Shown here in pieces: positions 16,435-26,473 of a stretch of 64,000 bases of DNA. Positions within the stretch are counted from its first letter, which is position 1. Each line of letters begins with the position of its first letter. The notes under the pieces were generated by a model. The model saw only the letters and a list, made by a program, of their open reading frames with translations, was not told where the DNA came from and searched no databases. A program made the position numbers and the translations under genes. Origin of the DNA: ZC4RG29 sp964521255 (GTDB taxonomy: Bacteria > Bacteroidota > Bacteroidia > Cytophagales > Cyclobacteriaceae); assembly GCA_964521255.1 (NCBI GenBank), contig CAZFRM010000022.1:16370-80369 (forward strand), read 5' to 3'.

Positions 16435-17943
16435 TCAATTCATCTTCTCCACCCTGGTGAAAGTCTTATTTTCTATCTTGAGTATTTCCACAACAACCTG
16501 CTTAGATGTTCTCAAAACGGTTTGAGGAAACAAACCCAATACAATGATTACAACCACTAAGGGTATGAATATAAATTTCTCCCGGAGAGAAAGATCCGTC
16601 AGAGAATGTACAGAGGGATTTTCTTTTCCGAGAAAAACCTTTTGCATAATCCGAAGCGAATAAGCGGTTGCAAAAACAACTCCTATTGCCGCAAAGATTG
16701 TCAACACCGGGTTAGCTTTCCATGATCCGATAAGCGTAAGAAATTCAGCAATGAAATTTCCCAGTCCCGGTAATCCTAATGAAGCAAGAACAAAAACAAA
16801 AGCAATTGTTCCCATGTACGGAACTTTGCTCCACAGTCCACCCATTTTTGTTATGTCTCTTGTGTGTATGCGTTCGTACAATGAACCTGCAATTAAGAAC
16901 AATGCCCCCGTGCTTATACCATGCGTGATCATTTGCATCACAACTCCCTGAAGCGCAAGTTCATTCAAGGCGAACACACCAAGTATTACAAATCCCATAT
17001 GGCTGACACTGGTGTAGGCCACAAGTCGCTTAAGATCAGTTTGACCGTAGGCAAGGACAGCACCATAAAGAATTCCAATTACTCCTAACAACATGGCAAC
17101 AGGTGCGAACTCGCGGGCAGCATCAGGAAATAATGGAATCACAAAACGAAGCATTCCATAAGCCCCGGTTTTTAACAGAAGTCCCGCTAATATCAGGCTA
17201 CCCGCTGTAGGCGCTTGTGAGTGTGCATCGGGTAGCCACGTATGAAACGGGAAAACAGGAAGTTTAACAACAAACGCTGCAAGAAAACCCATCATCAGCC
17301 AACGGGCCAACTCAGGATTAAGTGAAGCATTTAGTAACTGGAAGTAATTAAATGTGTATTCACCCGTATTTTTTCCATGAACAAAATATAAAGCAAGGAT
17401 TGCGATCAGCATCAGTAATCCACTGGCTTGTGTGAAGATGAAAAATTTTATAGCCGCATAACGTTTGTTCTCGTGTCCCCAAATAATGATTAGAAAATAC
17501 ATCGGGACAAGCATGACTTCCCAGAAGAAATAGAACAGGAATAAATCCATGGTAATAAAAACTCCGGCGATACCGGCTAACACCCACAGCAAATTGAAAT
17601 GAAAGAATCCTACCCGGTATTGTATTTCTCTCCATGATGTAAGGATTGCTAATAATCCCAGGAAGAATGTTAAAGCAAGAAGCAAAAGACTTAATCCATC
17701 TAAGGCAAAAGATAAGCTGATACCAAAACCGGGAATCCATGCACGATGATATTGAAGAAGCCATGTTGACGATGTGAGATCAGTGGAGGGCAGGTATTGC
17801 GTCCACAGTTGGAGGACGATGATAAAATTAATCAGCACAGTTATCAGCGACAACCATCGTGAAAAAGTTGTACTCCACCTTGCAACCACCCAGGCCGCAA
17901 CGCCACCTGCCATTAACAAACCGATGAGCACAACCATTATCAT
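16435..17943 (-). CDS. nuoM: NADH-quinone oxidoreductase subunit M
   Basis: A proton-pumping antiporter-like membrane subunit of complex I with about 502 residues. Family features are FLFYFFWEVMLVPMYFLIIIWG with the conserved Glu, KLPVFPFHTWLPDAHSQAPT with the conserved Lys, and LKRLVAYTSVSHMGFVILG. The open frame extends 20 codons farther upstream, but that part overlaps nuoL and lacks membrane character. The ATG at 17943 forms an ATGA overlap with the nuoL stop and gives a proper first helix (MIMVVLIGLLMAGG), so I chose it. Confidence 0.95.
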   Translation of the reverse strand: MIMVVLIGLLMAGGVAAWVVARWSTTFSRWLSLITVLINFIIVLQLWTQYLPSTDLTSSTWLLQYHRAWIPGFGISLSFALDGLSLLLLALTFFLGLLAILTSWREIQYRVGFFHFNLLWVLAGIAGVFITMDLFLFYFFWEVMLVPMYFLIIIWGHENKRYAAIKFFIFTQASGLLMLIAILALYFVHGKNTGEYTFNYFQLLNASLNPELARWLMMGFLAAFVVKLPVFPFHTWLPDAHSQAPTAGSLILAGLLLKTGAYGMLRFVIPLFPDAAREFAPVAMLLGVIGILYGAVLAYGQTDLKRLVAYTSVSHMGFVILGVFALNELALQGVVMQMITHGISTGALFLIAGSLYERIHTRDITKMGGLWSKVPYMGTIAFVFVLASLGLPGLGNFIAEFLTLIGSWKANPVLTIFAAIGVVFATAYSLRIMQKVFLGKENPSVHSLTDLSLREKFIFIPLVVVIIVLGLFPQTVLRTSKQVVVEILKIENKTFTRVEKMN

Positions 17944-19832
17944 AACACTAGTCCCAGGGTTAAAATAAGTACTGCACCAACAACAATTCCCGCGATATAC
18001 CACCGCAACACACCATTCTGAGTTCTCACAAAAACATCATGGAATACATTTGCAACACGGGCTATTCCTTCATAAAATTTATCGATGATGTCATGCTTGT
18101 TAATGTTTGCAATCCAAACGAAGGGTTTAACAAACAGGAAATTATATAATGCATCAAAACCTGACCCGTTCAACCAAAATTGATACAAGCCAGGAACCTC
18201 ACGCTGGAGCGGATCTGTCAATACAGCAGACTTACCATAAATCAGGTAAGCCAAATAAACTCCTGATAACGTCATTGCTGCAGCCACGAGTTGGATAATC
18301 CATTCAATTTTATCAAGGCCTACGCGTACAAGTGTATCCGGCAAAACAGGTGTAAGAAAATCCGAGAAGATCGTTACATGGCCAAAGGTGTGAGGCAATT
18401 CGATGAACCCTCCTACGAGAGACAACACGCCCAGAATTACAAGTGGTATTGACATTCTGCTGCGTGGATGATGGCTAAGGTGAGTTTTACTTTCGCCGAA
18501 GAATGTAAGGAGTACCATCCGGGTAGTGTAGATCGCGGTGATAAACGCACCCAGTAATGCGATAATGAAAAAGAATACATTGCCATTTTCTCCGGCCAAT
18601 GTGAGCCATAGAATTTGATCTTTGCTGTAAAAGCCGGCCGTGACTAACGGTATGGCTGCTAAAGAAGCGGCACCAATTAGAAATGTCCAGTAAACAAGTG
18701 GAAGTTTATTTTTCAATCCACCCATTTTAAACATATCATGTTCATGATGTAAGCAAAGTATAACCACACCTGCTGCAAGGAAAAGAAGAGCCTTGAAAAA
18801 CGCATGGATCATAAAATGGAAAATGGAAGCAGACCAGGCCCCTACTCCAAGCGCCAAAAACATATAACCAATCTGACTAATGGTTGAATAAGCAAGGACT
18901 CTTTTTAAATCGTATTGTGTCAATGCGCTAAAGCCCGCAAGCAAAAGCGTAAGCGCGCCAACAAGTCCAACAACAAACATAGCAGTTGTAGATAAGACGA
19001 AGATCGAATTCATTCTTGCAATCAGGTAAACACCTGCCGTAACCATCGTTGCCGCATGTATCAATGCGCTAACGGGTGAAGGGCCAGCCATCGCATCGGG
19101 CAACCATGTTTGTAAGGGAAGTTGAGCGGATTTACCAACCGCACCACCCAGTAACAACAAAGCAATTATGGTTGCCATTTGTGATCCGGGAACCAAAAGG
19201 TTTGGCGCTTGCGATGAAATATCCTGGACGTTTAATGTATTGAAGAGATAAAAAAGAATGAATAGCCCAATGGCCAGAGCAGTATCACCTACCCGCGTAA
19301 TGATAAACGCTTTACGTGCTGCATAACCATTCTTCTCTTCTTTGTACCAGAAGCCGATGAGAAGATAGCTGCAAAGTCCGACGCCTTCCCAACCTAAGTA
19401 CATTAACAATAAATTGTCAGCAAGCACAAGGATGAGCATAGAGCAAACGAACAAATTCAGATAAGCAAAGAATCGTGTGAACCCCTCATCGTCTTCCATA
19501 AACTCAGTTGAGAAAACATGTATAAGAAATCCTACAAATGTGATTACAAAAATGAAAACCAGTGAAAGCGCATCAAGATGAAAGGCAAAACCTACCGACA
19601 AATCAGCAGTACTAATCCATTGCCAGGCAATTTGATTTATAGCATTGCCTCCGTTGGAAATAAAACTTATCCCTATGACTAATGTTATTAGCGCTGCCAA
19701 ACCTACACTTCCAACACCAATCAATGAAACGATCGAACGCGACAGACTTCTCCCAAATACAATGAGGATGAGTGATCCTGCAAAAGGTAAAAACGGTATA
19801 AGCCAGATCAGGTCAAGCATATTTTTAACCAT
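17940..19832 (-). CDS. nuoL: NADH-quinone oxidoreductase subunit L
   Basis: The distal antiporter-like pump subunit of complex I, which also carries the long lateral helix running back along the membrane arm. It has 630 residues, normal for the family. Visible features: FLIHVFSTEFMEDDEGFTRFFAYLNLFVCSMLILVLADNLLLMYLGWEGVGLCSYLLIGFW with the conserved Glu, KSAQLPLQTWLPDAMAGPSPVSALIHAATMVTAGVYLIAR, and DLKRVLAYSTISQIGYMF. The start at 19832 overlaps the end of nuoK; an ATG four codons downstream (19820, MLDLIW) would avoid the overlap and is a real alternative. Confidence 0.95.
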   Translation of the reverse strand: MVKNMLDLIWLIPFLPFAGSLILIVFGRSLSRSIVSLIGVGSVGLAALITLVIGISFISNGGNAINQIAWQWISTADLSVGFAFHLDALSLVFIFVITFVGFLIHVFSTEFMEDDEGFTRFFAYLNLFVCSMLILVLADNLLLMYLGWEGVGLCSYLLIGFWYKEEKNGYAARKAFIITRVGDTALAIGLFILFYLFNTLNVQDISSQAPNLLVPGSQMATIIALLLLGGAVGKSAQLPLQTWLPDAMAGPSPVSALIHAATMVTAGVYLIARMNSIFVLSTTAMFVVGLVGALTLLLAGFSALTQYDLKRVLAYSTISQIGYMFLALGVGAWSASIFHFMIHAFFKALLFLAAGVVILCLHHEHDMFKMGGLKNKLPLVYWTFLIGAASLAAIPLVTAGFYSKDQILWLTLAGENGNVFFFIIALLGAFITAIYTTRMVLLTFFGESKTHLSHHPRSRMSIPLVILGVLSLVGGFIELPHTFGHVTIFSDFLTPVLPDTLVRVGLDKIEWIIQLVAAAMTLSGVYLAYLIYGKSAVLTDPLQREVPGLYQFWLNGSGFDALYNFLFVKPFVWIANINKHDIIDKFYEGIARVANVFHDVFVRTQNGVLRWYIAGIVVGAVLILTLGLVL

Positions 19833-20133
19833 TCATTTTATTAGCTGCATCACTATCCAGTGTTTTTAACTGGTGATAGATCTGCAGAATTAACGCTAGT
19901 CCTACTGATACTTCGGCGGCAGCCATGGTGAGAATAAATATGAACATCACCTGGCCATCTGCCTGCATCCATTTTGATCCTGCCACGATAAAGGCAAGTC
20001 CTGCGGCATTCAACATTATTTCCACTGAGATCAACATGAAAATGATATTGCGCCGGATAAGCACACCTATTAAACCCAGCATAAAGAGTATGCCTGCTAA
20101 CAACAATCCATATTCAACAGGGATAGAAGTCAT
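19825..20133 (-). CDS. nuoK: NADH-quinone oxidoreductase subunit K
   Basis: A small three-helix membrane subunit of complex I, homologous to MrpC. It has 102 residues. The helices contain the conserved membrane glutamates in MLISVEIMLNAAGLAFIV and in FILTMAAAEVSVGLALILQIY. The start overlaps the nuoJ stop by four bases and the end overlaps the predicted nuoL start, so J-K-L are translationally coupled. Confidence 0.95.
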   Translation of the reverse strand: MTSIPVEYGLLLAGILFMLGLIGVLIRRNIIFMLISVEIMLNAAGLAFIVAGSKWMQADGQVMFIFILTMAAAEVSVGLALILQIYHQLKTLDSDAANKMNG

Positions 20134-20666
20134 TCTTCAACATTTTGTAAAAACCGATGAACTATTTTCTTTCTTTGTCTTCCCAAATGGTAAGCGCCTA
20201 CAACTCCTGCCGTCAATAAAAATCCACTTAACTCCACCCCGATGAGATAAGGACCATAAAGCGAAAGCGCAACTGCTTTTGAATCGACCTCTTGTTGAGT
20301 CAGGTCTCCGCGATTTACCGACATAATAACATACACCATCTCTAGAAGTAAGATCAGCGATAGTATGCCTGGGCCAATCCAAACATTTGGTGTTAGCCAG
20401 CTTCTTTCCTGCTCAACAACTTCTTGTTTGAGATCAAGCATCATTATAGCAAAAATGATGAGCACGACAATAGCCCCTGCGTAAATGATTACCTCCAAAG
20501 CCGCCGCGAATGGCGCACCTAAAACGTAAAACACTACAGCAAGCGCAAGAAAAGATACAATCAGGTATAACAAGGCATGAATCATGTTGAATCGTGTTAT
20601 CACCATTACCGTCGACAACACAGCCACCGCTCCGGAAATGTAGAATATCAACAATTCATTATTCAT
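20130..20666 (-). CDS. nuoJ: NADH-quinone oxidoreductase subunit J
   Basis: A membrane subunit of complex I with 178 residues and five predicted helices. The third helix region AALEVIIYAGAIVVLIIFAIMM carries the conserved pi-bulge segment of the family. It is separated from nuoI by 70 bp containing the perfect 28-nt palindrome at 20700-20727, and overlaps nuoK by ATGA. Confidence 0.94.
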   Translation of the reverse strand: MNNELLIFYISGAVAVLSTVMVITRFNMIHALLYLIVSFLALAVVFYVLGAPFAAALEVIIYAGAIVVLIIFAIMMLDLKQEVVEQERSWLTPNVWIGPGILSLILLLEMVYVIMSVNRGDLTQQEVDSKAVALSLYGPYLIGVELSGFLLTAGVVGAYHLGRQRKKIVHRFLQNVEE

Positions 20667-20699
20667 AAAACAATTTCTATTATCAGTGTATTTGTCATT

Positions 20700-20727
20700 G
20701 TAGAGACGCGATGCATCGCGTCTCTAC
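20700..20727. repeat. Perfect 28-nt palindrome between nuoI and nuoJ
   Basis: A perfect palindrome with half-site GTAGAGACGCGATG. It is GC-richer than its surroundings. The sequence resembles short palindromic repeats I recall as scattered in many bacterial genomes, but no second copy was noticed in this window. It lies inside the nuo operon and has no T-run, so it may be an RNA hairpin affecting processing rather than a terminator. Confidence 0.75.
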
Positions 20728-20736
20728 TGAACGGTT

Positions 20737-21252
20737 TTACGGTATCAAACTTTTTACATCAACTGGTGATTCCTCATTCAACCCCTCCCCTTTATCTTTT
20801 CCTTTAATGGCAAGGCCGGCTACTTTGTAATAATTGTAGCCCGCATACTTTCCCTGGCCATCGATTAGCAAATCTTTCTTTTCATACACAAGATTCTGAC
20901 GATTGTACTCACCCATCTCAAAATCCGGGATAAGCTGAATGGCATACGTTGGGCAAGCTTCTTCACAAAAGCCACAGAAAATGCAACGGGAGAAATTGAT
21001 TCTGAAAAATTCAGGATATCTTCTTCCATGTTCATCTTCGGTTGCCTGCAAAGAAATGCAATCAACAGGACATGCCGCGGCACACAAGTAGCATCCTACG
21101 CAACGTTCACCCATATCAGGATCACGCGTCAAGACAATCCGGCCACGCCATCGCGGCGGAAGTTTTATTTTCTCTTCCGGATATTGAATGGTCTCACGTT
21201 TATGAAACATGTGCAGAAACGTAAGCCACATGGTGCGGATGATGCTGAGCAT
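20737..21252 (-). CDS. nuoI: NADH-quinone oxidoreductase subunit I
   Basis: A ferredoxin-like subunit of complex I carrying two 4Fe-4S clusters (N6a and N6b) between NuoG and NuoB. It has 171 residues. Two full CxxCxxCxxxC/P motifs are visible: Cys51, 54, 57, 61 (CVGCYLCAAACP) and Cys90, 93, 96, 100 (CIFCGFCEEACP). The nuoH-nuoI gap is 179 bp and contains the hairpin element 21283-21367, an unusually long spacer in the operon. Confidence 0.96.
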   Translation of the reverse strand: MLSIIRTMWLTFLHMFHKRETIQYPEEKIKLPPRWRGRIVLTRDPDMGERCVGCYLCAAACPVDCISLQATEDEHGRRYPEFFRINFSRCIFCGFCEEACPTYAIQLIPDFEMGEYNRQNLVYEKKDLLIDGQGKYAGYNYYKVAGLAIKGKDKGEGLNEESPVDVKSLIP

Positions 21253-21282
21253 TAGTTATTGGTTAATGGTATTAGTAAATCA

Positions 21283-21367
21283 ATGTCGTTGAATTAAGCT
21301 TCTTTTTATTTGGCCTCACCCAGCCTCTCCGAGGGAGAGGAGACTATGGAGCTTAATTCAACGACAT
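21283..21367. repeat. Hairpin element between nuoH and nuoI
   Basis: A perfect 18-bp stem (ATGTCGTTGAATTAAGCT at 21283-21300, its reverse complement at 21350-21367) encloses a conserved loop containing tttggcctcaccc and an inner CCTCTCC-gag-GGAGAGG hairpin followed by agactatgg. The loop matches 16209-16351 and the reverse complement of 59925-60016. The stem differs from the 59925 copy at two positions, and both changes are compensated in the other arm. Confidence 0.8.
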
Positions 21368-21431
21368 CGATTGGTAAATACATTTATTCAACTATTCAAT
21401 TATTCTTTATTTCATTCATTCTCTAATCCAC

Positions 21432-22379
21432 TCATTCACTCATTGATAATGCTATTCCTGCTGTTACAAGAACATTTATCAACGTAAGCGGCAACAGTAT
21501 CTTCCATCCAAACTCCATCAGTTGATCGTACCGTGGACGGGGTAATGATGCGCGAAGCAAAATGAATAAGGCTATAAAACCGAAGGTCTTTAAAATAAAC
21601 CAAACCAATGGCGGAAGAAAACCAGGGCCGAGCCATCCGCCAAAAAACAAACATACCGTCAGGCTGGAGATTAGTGTTATACCTAGGTATTCACCGACGA
21701 AGAACAATCCGAATTTCATCCCTGAATATTCTGAATGAAATCCCGCGACGAGTTCGCTTTCTGCTTCCGGTATATCAAAAGGCAAGCGATGTGTTTCAGC
21801 GATGCCTGCAATAAAGAAAGTAATGAAACCTACAAACTGAGGTATCACAAACCACATTCCTTGTTGCGCTTCTACAATATCATGAAGGCTGAATGAACCT
21901 GTTAACACAACGACGCCCATCAAAGACAATCCCATGAACACTTCATAAGAGATCATTTGAGCGGCGCCGCGCATAGCACCAAGCAACGCATACTTATTGT
22001 TGGATGCCCATCCACCAAGAATAATACTGTAGGCGCCCATGGATGACATCGCGAGGAAAAACAAAATTCCAATATTGAGATCGGCAACAATAATTCCCGG
22101 GGCAAAAGGTATAATAACAAAACTCATCAACACCGTTATAGCAACTATTGCCGGCGCTATTATGAAAACCTTTTTGTCAGCAAAGGGTGGAATCCAATCT
22201 TCCTTAAAGAAAAGTTTTATTGTATCCGCTAAAACAATCAACACGCCAAATGGCCCCGCGCGATTAGGACCATAGCGATCTTGCCACAACGCTAATAGTC
22301 TGCGTTCAAGCCATATCAACCCAGGCGCTACTGTAAGAAGCCCTGCAAGAACACCGCCTATGATTATAAAGTGATTCAT
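21432..22379 (-). CDS. nuoH: NADH-quinone oxidoreductase subunit H
   Basis: A membrane subunit forming the quinone chamber and linking quinone reduction to proton pumping. It has 315 residues with eight predicted helices. Family landmarks are LIWLERRLLALWQDRYGPNRAGPFG near the N-terminus, GAMRGAAQMISYEVFMGL, and the AETHRLPFDIPEAESELVAGFHSEYSGMKF loop with conserved acidic residues. It follows nuoG by 32 bp and is separated from nuoI by a hairpin element. Confidence 0.96.
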   Translation of the reverse strand: MNHFIIIGGVLAGLLTVAPGLIWLERRLLALWQDRYGPNRAGPFGVLIVLADTIKLFFKEDWIPPFADKKVFIIAPAIVAITVLMSFVIIPFAPGIIVADLNIGILFFLAMSSMGAYSIILGGWASNNKYALLGAMRGAAQMISYEVFMGLSLMGVVVLTGSFSLHDIVEAQQGMWFVIPQFVGFITFFIAGIAETHRLPFDIPEAESELVAGFHSEYSGMKFGLFFVGEYLGITLISSLTVCLFFGGWLGPGFLPPLVWFILKTFGFIALFILLRASLPRPRYDQLMEFGWKILLPLTLINVLVTAGIALSMSE

Positions 22380-22411
22380 TTACGTATCAAAGCGTTTACC
22401 ATGAGTTACGT

Positions 22412-25081
22412 TTACTTTATCGTTCCCCATTCGGGTAAATTATAAAATGGCATATCCTTTAGTCCTACCGGTAGACCGGCAATACCTTTACATAGCGTTG
22501 GTATTATTTTAACTGGTAGAAAGTAAGACTGTTCGTTGATTATAAGTTGCACAAGGTCTCCTTCTTTCTTTCCCAGTTGCAGCGCATCATCATCGTTTAA
22601 AGTGATGTAGGGTTTTGGTGAACGTTCAGCGACGCCACCCGCTAAAGAACTCAATTCATCGGATCCGAAAATGTGATAAAGAGGAATGATCAGCCTTTGA
22701 TCAACCCTTGCTTTAAAAGTTTCAGGAATGTCGGTGAAGAATAATGCATCTTCATCATTCAGTGGATTAATTAATTGCTTACCAGGGTCACCTCCACGTA
22801 AATGCCCTCCTACTTCATCCTGGTATTTATTTACCGACTGAACTGAATTCCAACCCGGTGACCAGAAGAAAGGAATCATTGATGAGGGTGGTAATAAACG
22901 TGAGCCTTCCATCGTAAATGACATAGCGGAATCATTATCTTCCGGTGGTTTCGGTTCGCTTACATTTACATTAGCCAGTATCGAAGTTCTTCCACTATAA
23001 CGGTGTGGCTGACGGGGAATTTTTTGTCCATTAATTCGAAAATCTGCCGGAGGTGCAATAGCTTCAATTCCGTTGAAGATCTTATGTTCTGCTGCTAAAG
23101 CACGGGTGATGTCATCGTGATCATGCCAGGTAGCAACAGCTTCAATGCTCATTGCTTTTCCGATCTTATCTAACCATCTCCAGCTTTCCATCACGCCGTT
23201 TGCAGGTTCATATACCTGGAAATATCGCTGCGCCCTCCCTTCATTATTTACTATGGAGCCATCGGACTCTGCAAATGTACCTGCGGGAATAAGCGTGCTC
23301 GCTTTCTTCGTTGTCCTGTTATGTGTATGATCGATAACAACAATATTTTTGAATCGCGAAAGAAACTTATCAACCCATTGTTCATTTGCATGACGGTAGA
23401 GATCCGTTTCCAATACAATCAAAGTATCTGCCTCATCTTTTATTTTTTCAAAAGATTCATCTGCCATAAGAGCAAGACCAACGGAATTGCATTCAGGAAA
23501 AGCATATACGACGCCTCCCTTATTTTTCTGATGCAAGGCCCATGTAATATTTGCGGTTGCTTTGATGATTGCATCAGAGCCACTGGAAACACCTGAAATA
23601 ACAACAGGGTTTTCTGCGACTAACAATCCGGCGGCAATAGTTTGAGCAAGTGAAACTTCCTCTGCATTGAGACCATTTACCGATGGCGACTGTTCATCAA
23701 TTATATGCGCCACAGCAAAACCAATTCGTGCAAGATCATCCGGAGATGCCTGCCATGCTGATGCGGCTATGTCATCAAGCCGGGTACCAGAAAGTGAACC
23801 AATGAACAACGGTCCCTTTTCTTCCTGAATTAATTCACGCGCAGCGGCATCATTCCATTCCGGGATTCTTGCAGCGGCAACTTTCTTCATTGGTCTCTGC
23901 CTTACGGATTGTCGAACGGCAAGTGCCAGCATTGGTGCTGTGTTGTTAAGGTCCTCACCTAACACAAGTACTGCATCAGCCTTCTCAACCTCCTTCATTG
24001 TAAGCGTTCGGATGCCAGAGGATATGATGTTCGTGGTTAACGCAGTGAGCCTGTGTTCACGTGATGATACACCATGATAAAAATTACGCTCGCCCACGAT
24101 CTTCTCTAATACGTAGTTTGATTCAAGCGATGCACGCGTTGAGCCAATACCAATTATTTTTGAATGATCCAATTTTGAGAGTTCATTGATAACACGATCA
24201 ACTTCAATTTCAGCACTTACACCATTTTGTTTCTGCGGAATTCGAATTCTTGAATCTGCATTAACAAACTCATAGCCAAACCGGCCTCTGTCACAAAGGA
24301 AGTAACCATTAACATCACCGTTGTACCGGTTGCTGATCATTCTCAATGAACCATATCTTTCACCTGCGATCGTATTGCAACCCAGACTGCAATGCTGACA
24401 AACTGATGGGGCCATGGTAAGATCCCACTTTCGCGTGTAATGATGTTTTAGTGTCTTATCGGTAAACACTCCGGTCGGACAAACTTCAGCCAGGTTGCCA
24501 CTGAACTCATTTTCCAAAATACCTTCTTCTGCTCTTCCAAAATAAACCCGGTTACGGGAAGCAAATACATCAAGATCTTTACCTCCTGCATAGTCTTTAT
24601 AAAATCGAACGCAACGGTAGCATTGAATGCAGCGATTCATTTCATGATTCAAAAATGGACCGAGGTATTGATTTTTATACGTGCGCTTCAGATAATTGAA
24701 TTTGCGGTAGGCATGCCCGGTCATCACCGTCATATCCTGTAAGTGGCATGACCCACCTTCATCACATACCGCGCAGTCGTGCGGATGATTCGTCATCAAC
24801 CATCCAATAACATTTTCACGAAATTGAACCGCTTCGTTATCATAAATGGAAATTCGCTGGTCTTTCGTTACAGGCTCCATGCAAGACATGATCAAACGTC
24901 CCTTCTGATCGTTTTCGTCTTTAAACATCTTTACCGCACATTGACGGCAAGCGCCCACTGAGCCCAATGCAGGATGCCAGCAAAAGTATGGCACATCGAA
25001 TCCCAGGGTCAGGCAAGTCTCCAAAAGATTCTTGCCAGGAGTGACTTCATAAGGTTTGTTATCGATGTAGAGCGTTGCCAT
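22412..25081 (-). CDS. nuoG: NADH-quinone oxidoreductase subunit G
   Basis: The large iron-sulfur subunit of the NADH module. It has 889 residues. N-terminal 2Fe-2S ferredoxin domain: Cys34, Cys45, Cys48, Cys67. Then the His-Cys3 4Fe-4S motif (NHPHDCAVCDEGGSC, around 98-112) and the 4Fe-4S motif beginning CIQCYRC (151-157). A molybdopterin-oxidoreductase-like domain follows, with an extra CQHCSLGC 4Fe-4S site like cluster N7. The long C-terminal part keeps the molybdopterin-binding-like fold (HRYSGRTSIL, LNDDDALQLGKKEGDLVQL). It lies between nuoF and nuoH in the usual order. No molybdenum enzyme activity is implied. Confidence 0.95.
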   Translation of the reverse strand: MATLYIDNKPYEVTPGKNLLETCLTLGFDVPYFCWHPALGSVGACRQCAVKMFKDENDQKGRLIMSCMEPVTKDQRISIYDNEAVQFRENVIGWLMTNHPHDCAVCDEGGSCHLQDMTVMTGHAYRKFNYLKRTYKNQYLGPFLNHEMNRCIQCYRCVRFYKDYAGGKDLDVFASRNRVYFGRAEEGILENEFSGNLAEVCPTGVFTDKTLKHHYTRKWDLTMAPSVCQHCSLGCNTIAGERYGSLRMISNRYNGDVNGYFLCDRGRFGYEFVNADSRIRIPQKQNGVSAEIEVDRVINELSKLDHSKIIGIGSTRASLESNYVLEKIVGERNFYHGVSSREHRLTALTTNIISSGIRTLTMKEVEKADAVLVLGEDLNNTAPMLALAVRQSVRQRPMKKVAAARIPEWNDAAARELIQEEKGPLFIGSLSGTRLDDIAASAWQASPDDLARIGFAVAHIIDEQSPSVNGLNAEEVSLAQTIAAGLLVAENPVVISGVSSGSDAIIKATANITWALHQKNKGGVVYAFPECNSVGLALMADESFEKIKDEADTLIVLETDLYRHANEQWVDKFLSRFKNIVVIDHTHNRTTKKASTLIPAGTFAESDGSIVNNEGRAQRYFQVYEPANGVMESWRWLDKIGKAMSIEAVATWHDHDDITRALAAEHKIFNGIEAIAPPADFRINGQKIPRQPHRYSGRTSILANVNVSEPKPPEDNDSAMSFTMEGSRLLPPSSMIPFFWSPGWNSVQSVNKYQDEVGGHLRGGDPGKQLINPLNDEDALFFTDIPETFKARVDQRLIIPLYHIFGSDELSSLAGGVAERSPKPYITLNDDDALQLGKKEGDLVQLIINEQSYFLPVKIIPTLCKGIAGLPVGLKDMPFYNLPEWGTIK

Positions 25082-25105
25082 TTATGTGTTTAAGTGTTAA
25101 TGTTA

Positions 25106-26458
25106 TTAGCGTTGATGTTTTAAATCATTATCAAAGTTTTCTAGTGAAGCATCAGGGACATCCATGGAAACTAATTTGTGTTTGACCTGATCACTGTAAC
25201 GGCAATGATGATCGTGAACATGTCTTTCAAAATCCTCCCGAAAATATTTCAATGCACTTTGCAAAGGTTCCATGGCGCCGGGTGCAAAAGCACAAAATGT
25301 GTTGCCGGGTCCAAGATATTTAGTGTGCATTTCCAATATATTCAAATCCTGTTCAGTCCCTTTGCCCATTTCTATTGAATGCAAAATTCTACTCACCCAT
25401 GGAATACCTTCGCGACACGGTGTACAAAAACCACACGACTCTTGTGCGAAAAACTGTTCAAGGTTCTCTACAAATCCTACCGGACAAGTCTTATCATCAA
25501 GTACTACAACTGTTCCTGTTCCCAGTCGACTACCTGCGGCTGCAACAGAAGGATAATCCATTTTTACATCGAGATGATCACTGATTAAAAAATCAGTCGA
25601 TGCTCCTCCCGGCAATGCACCTCTAAACTTCAATCCATCCTGCATACCGCCAGCGTGTTCTTCAATCAGTTCGCGCAAGGTTACACCCATTGGCAGTTCC
25701 CATGCACCCGGTCTTTTTACTTTTCCACTTACACCATAAATTTTTGTTCCGGCGTCATGCGTAAGACTTAATTTCTGAAACCATTCAGCCCCATTGTTAA
25801 TGATGTGAGGAAGGCAGCATAACGTTTCTACATTGTTAACAATAGTCGGCTTGCCGAACAAACCACTTACCTGGGGAAAGGGAGGTTTTGCACGAGGTGT
25901 GGCACGCTTTCCTTCAAGGGAATTTAATAAAGCAGTTTCCTCTCCGCACATATATCTGCCGACACCGGTATGTAAATGCATGTCCAGATCATAACCTGAT
26001 CCAAGAATATTTTTTCCAAGGTATCCCGCTTCGTATACTTCCTGTATGGCGATGGTTATTACTTTGGCAGCGGTTTTATACGCCCAACGCAAGAACACAA
26101 ATGACTGATCTGCCTGAATGGCAAATGCAGCGACAATCATCCCTTCAATCAATTGGTGTGGTGTGCTCTCTAAAAGTATTCTGTCTTTAAATGTACCCGG
26201 CTCCATTTCATCAGCATTTGCTATGAGATATTTTGGTTTGGGAGTATCCATCGGAACAAAACTCCATTTCAACCCCGTGCTGAAACCGGCGCCACCACGA
26301 CCACGGAGGTTGGAATCTTTTACAATCTTTTGAACATCCTGCGGAGAGATTCCCTTCAGAATTTTTTTGACAGACTGATAACCACCAACAGCTTCATACT
26401 CTTTCAGGTTGAGCGCTCTTTTGTCATTTCGAATATGTTGCGTCAATGGTTTTTCCAT
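25106..26458 (-). CDS. nuoF: NADH-quinone oxidoreductase subunit F
   Basis: The FMN- and NADH-binding subunit of complex I with 450 residues. The FMN loop GRGGAGFSTGLKW is visible near residue 55. The cluster N3 ligands are Cys342, Cys345, Cys348 (ESCGFCTPCREG) and Cys389 (NTFCAFAPG). A C-terminal His-rich tail (RHVHDHHCRY) follows. The gene sits 15 bp after nuoE. It is the full-length counterpart of the truncated copy at the left edge and differs clearly in sequence, which argues against recent duplication. Confidence 0.96.
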   Translation of the reverse strand: MEKPLTQHIRNDKRALNLKEYEAVGGYQSVKKILKGISPQDVQKIVKDSNLRGRGGAGFSTGLKWSFVPMDTPKPKYLIANADEMEPGTFKDRILLESTPHQLIEGMIVAAFAIQADQSFVFLRWAYKTAAKVITIAIQEVYEAGYLGKNILGSGYDLDMHLHTGVGRYMCGEETALLNSLEGKRATPRAKPPFPQVSGLFGKPTIVNNVETLCCLPHIINNGAEWFQKLSLTHDAGTKIYGVSGKVKRPGAWELPMGVTLRELIEEHAGGMQDGLKFRGALPGGASTDFLISDHLDVKMDYPSVAAAGSRLGTGTVVVLDDKTCPVGFVENLEQFFAQESCGFCTPCREGIPWVSRILHSIEMGKGTEQDLNILEMHTKYLGPGNTFCAFAPGAMEPLQSALKYFREDFERHVHDHHCRYSDQVKHKLVSMDVPDASLENFDNDLKHQR

Positions 26459-26473
26459 GACTTAAAATTTTAA

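Noticed and set aside
17944..18003. 20-codon N-terminal extension of NuoM
   Set aside because: It is antisense to nothing but overlaps the nuoL end in another frame, and it has cysteine-rich sequence unlike the first NuoM helix; the ATG at 17943 fits the ATGA overlap.
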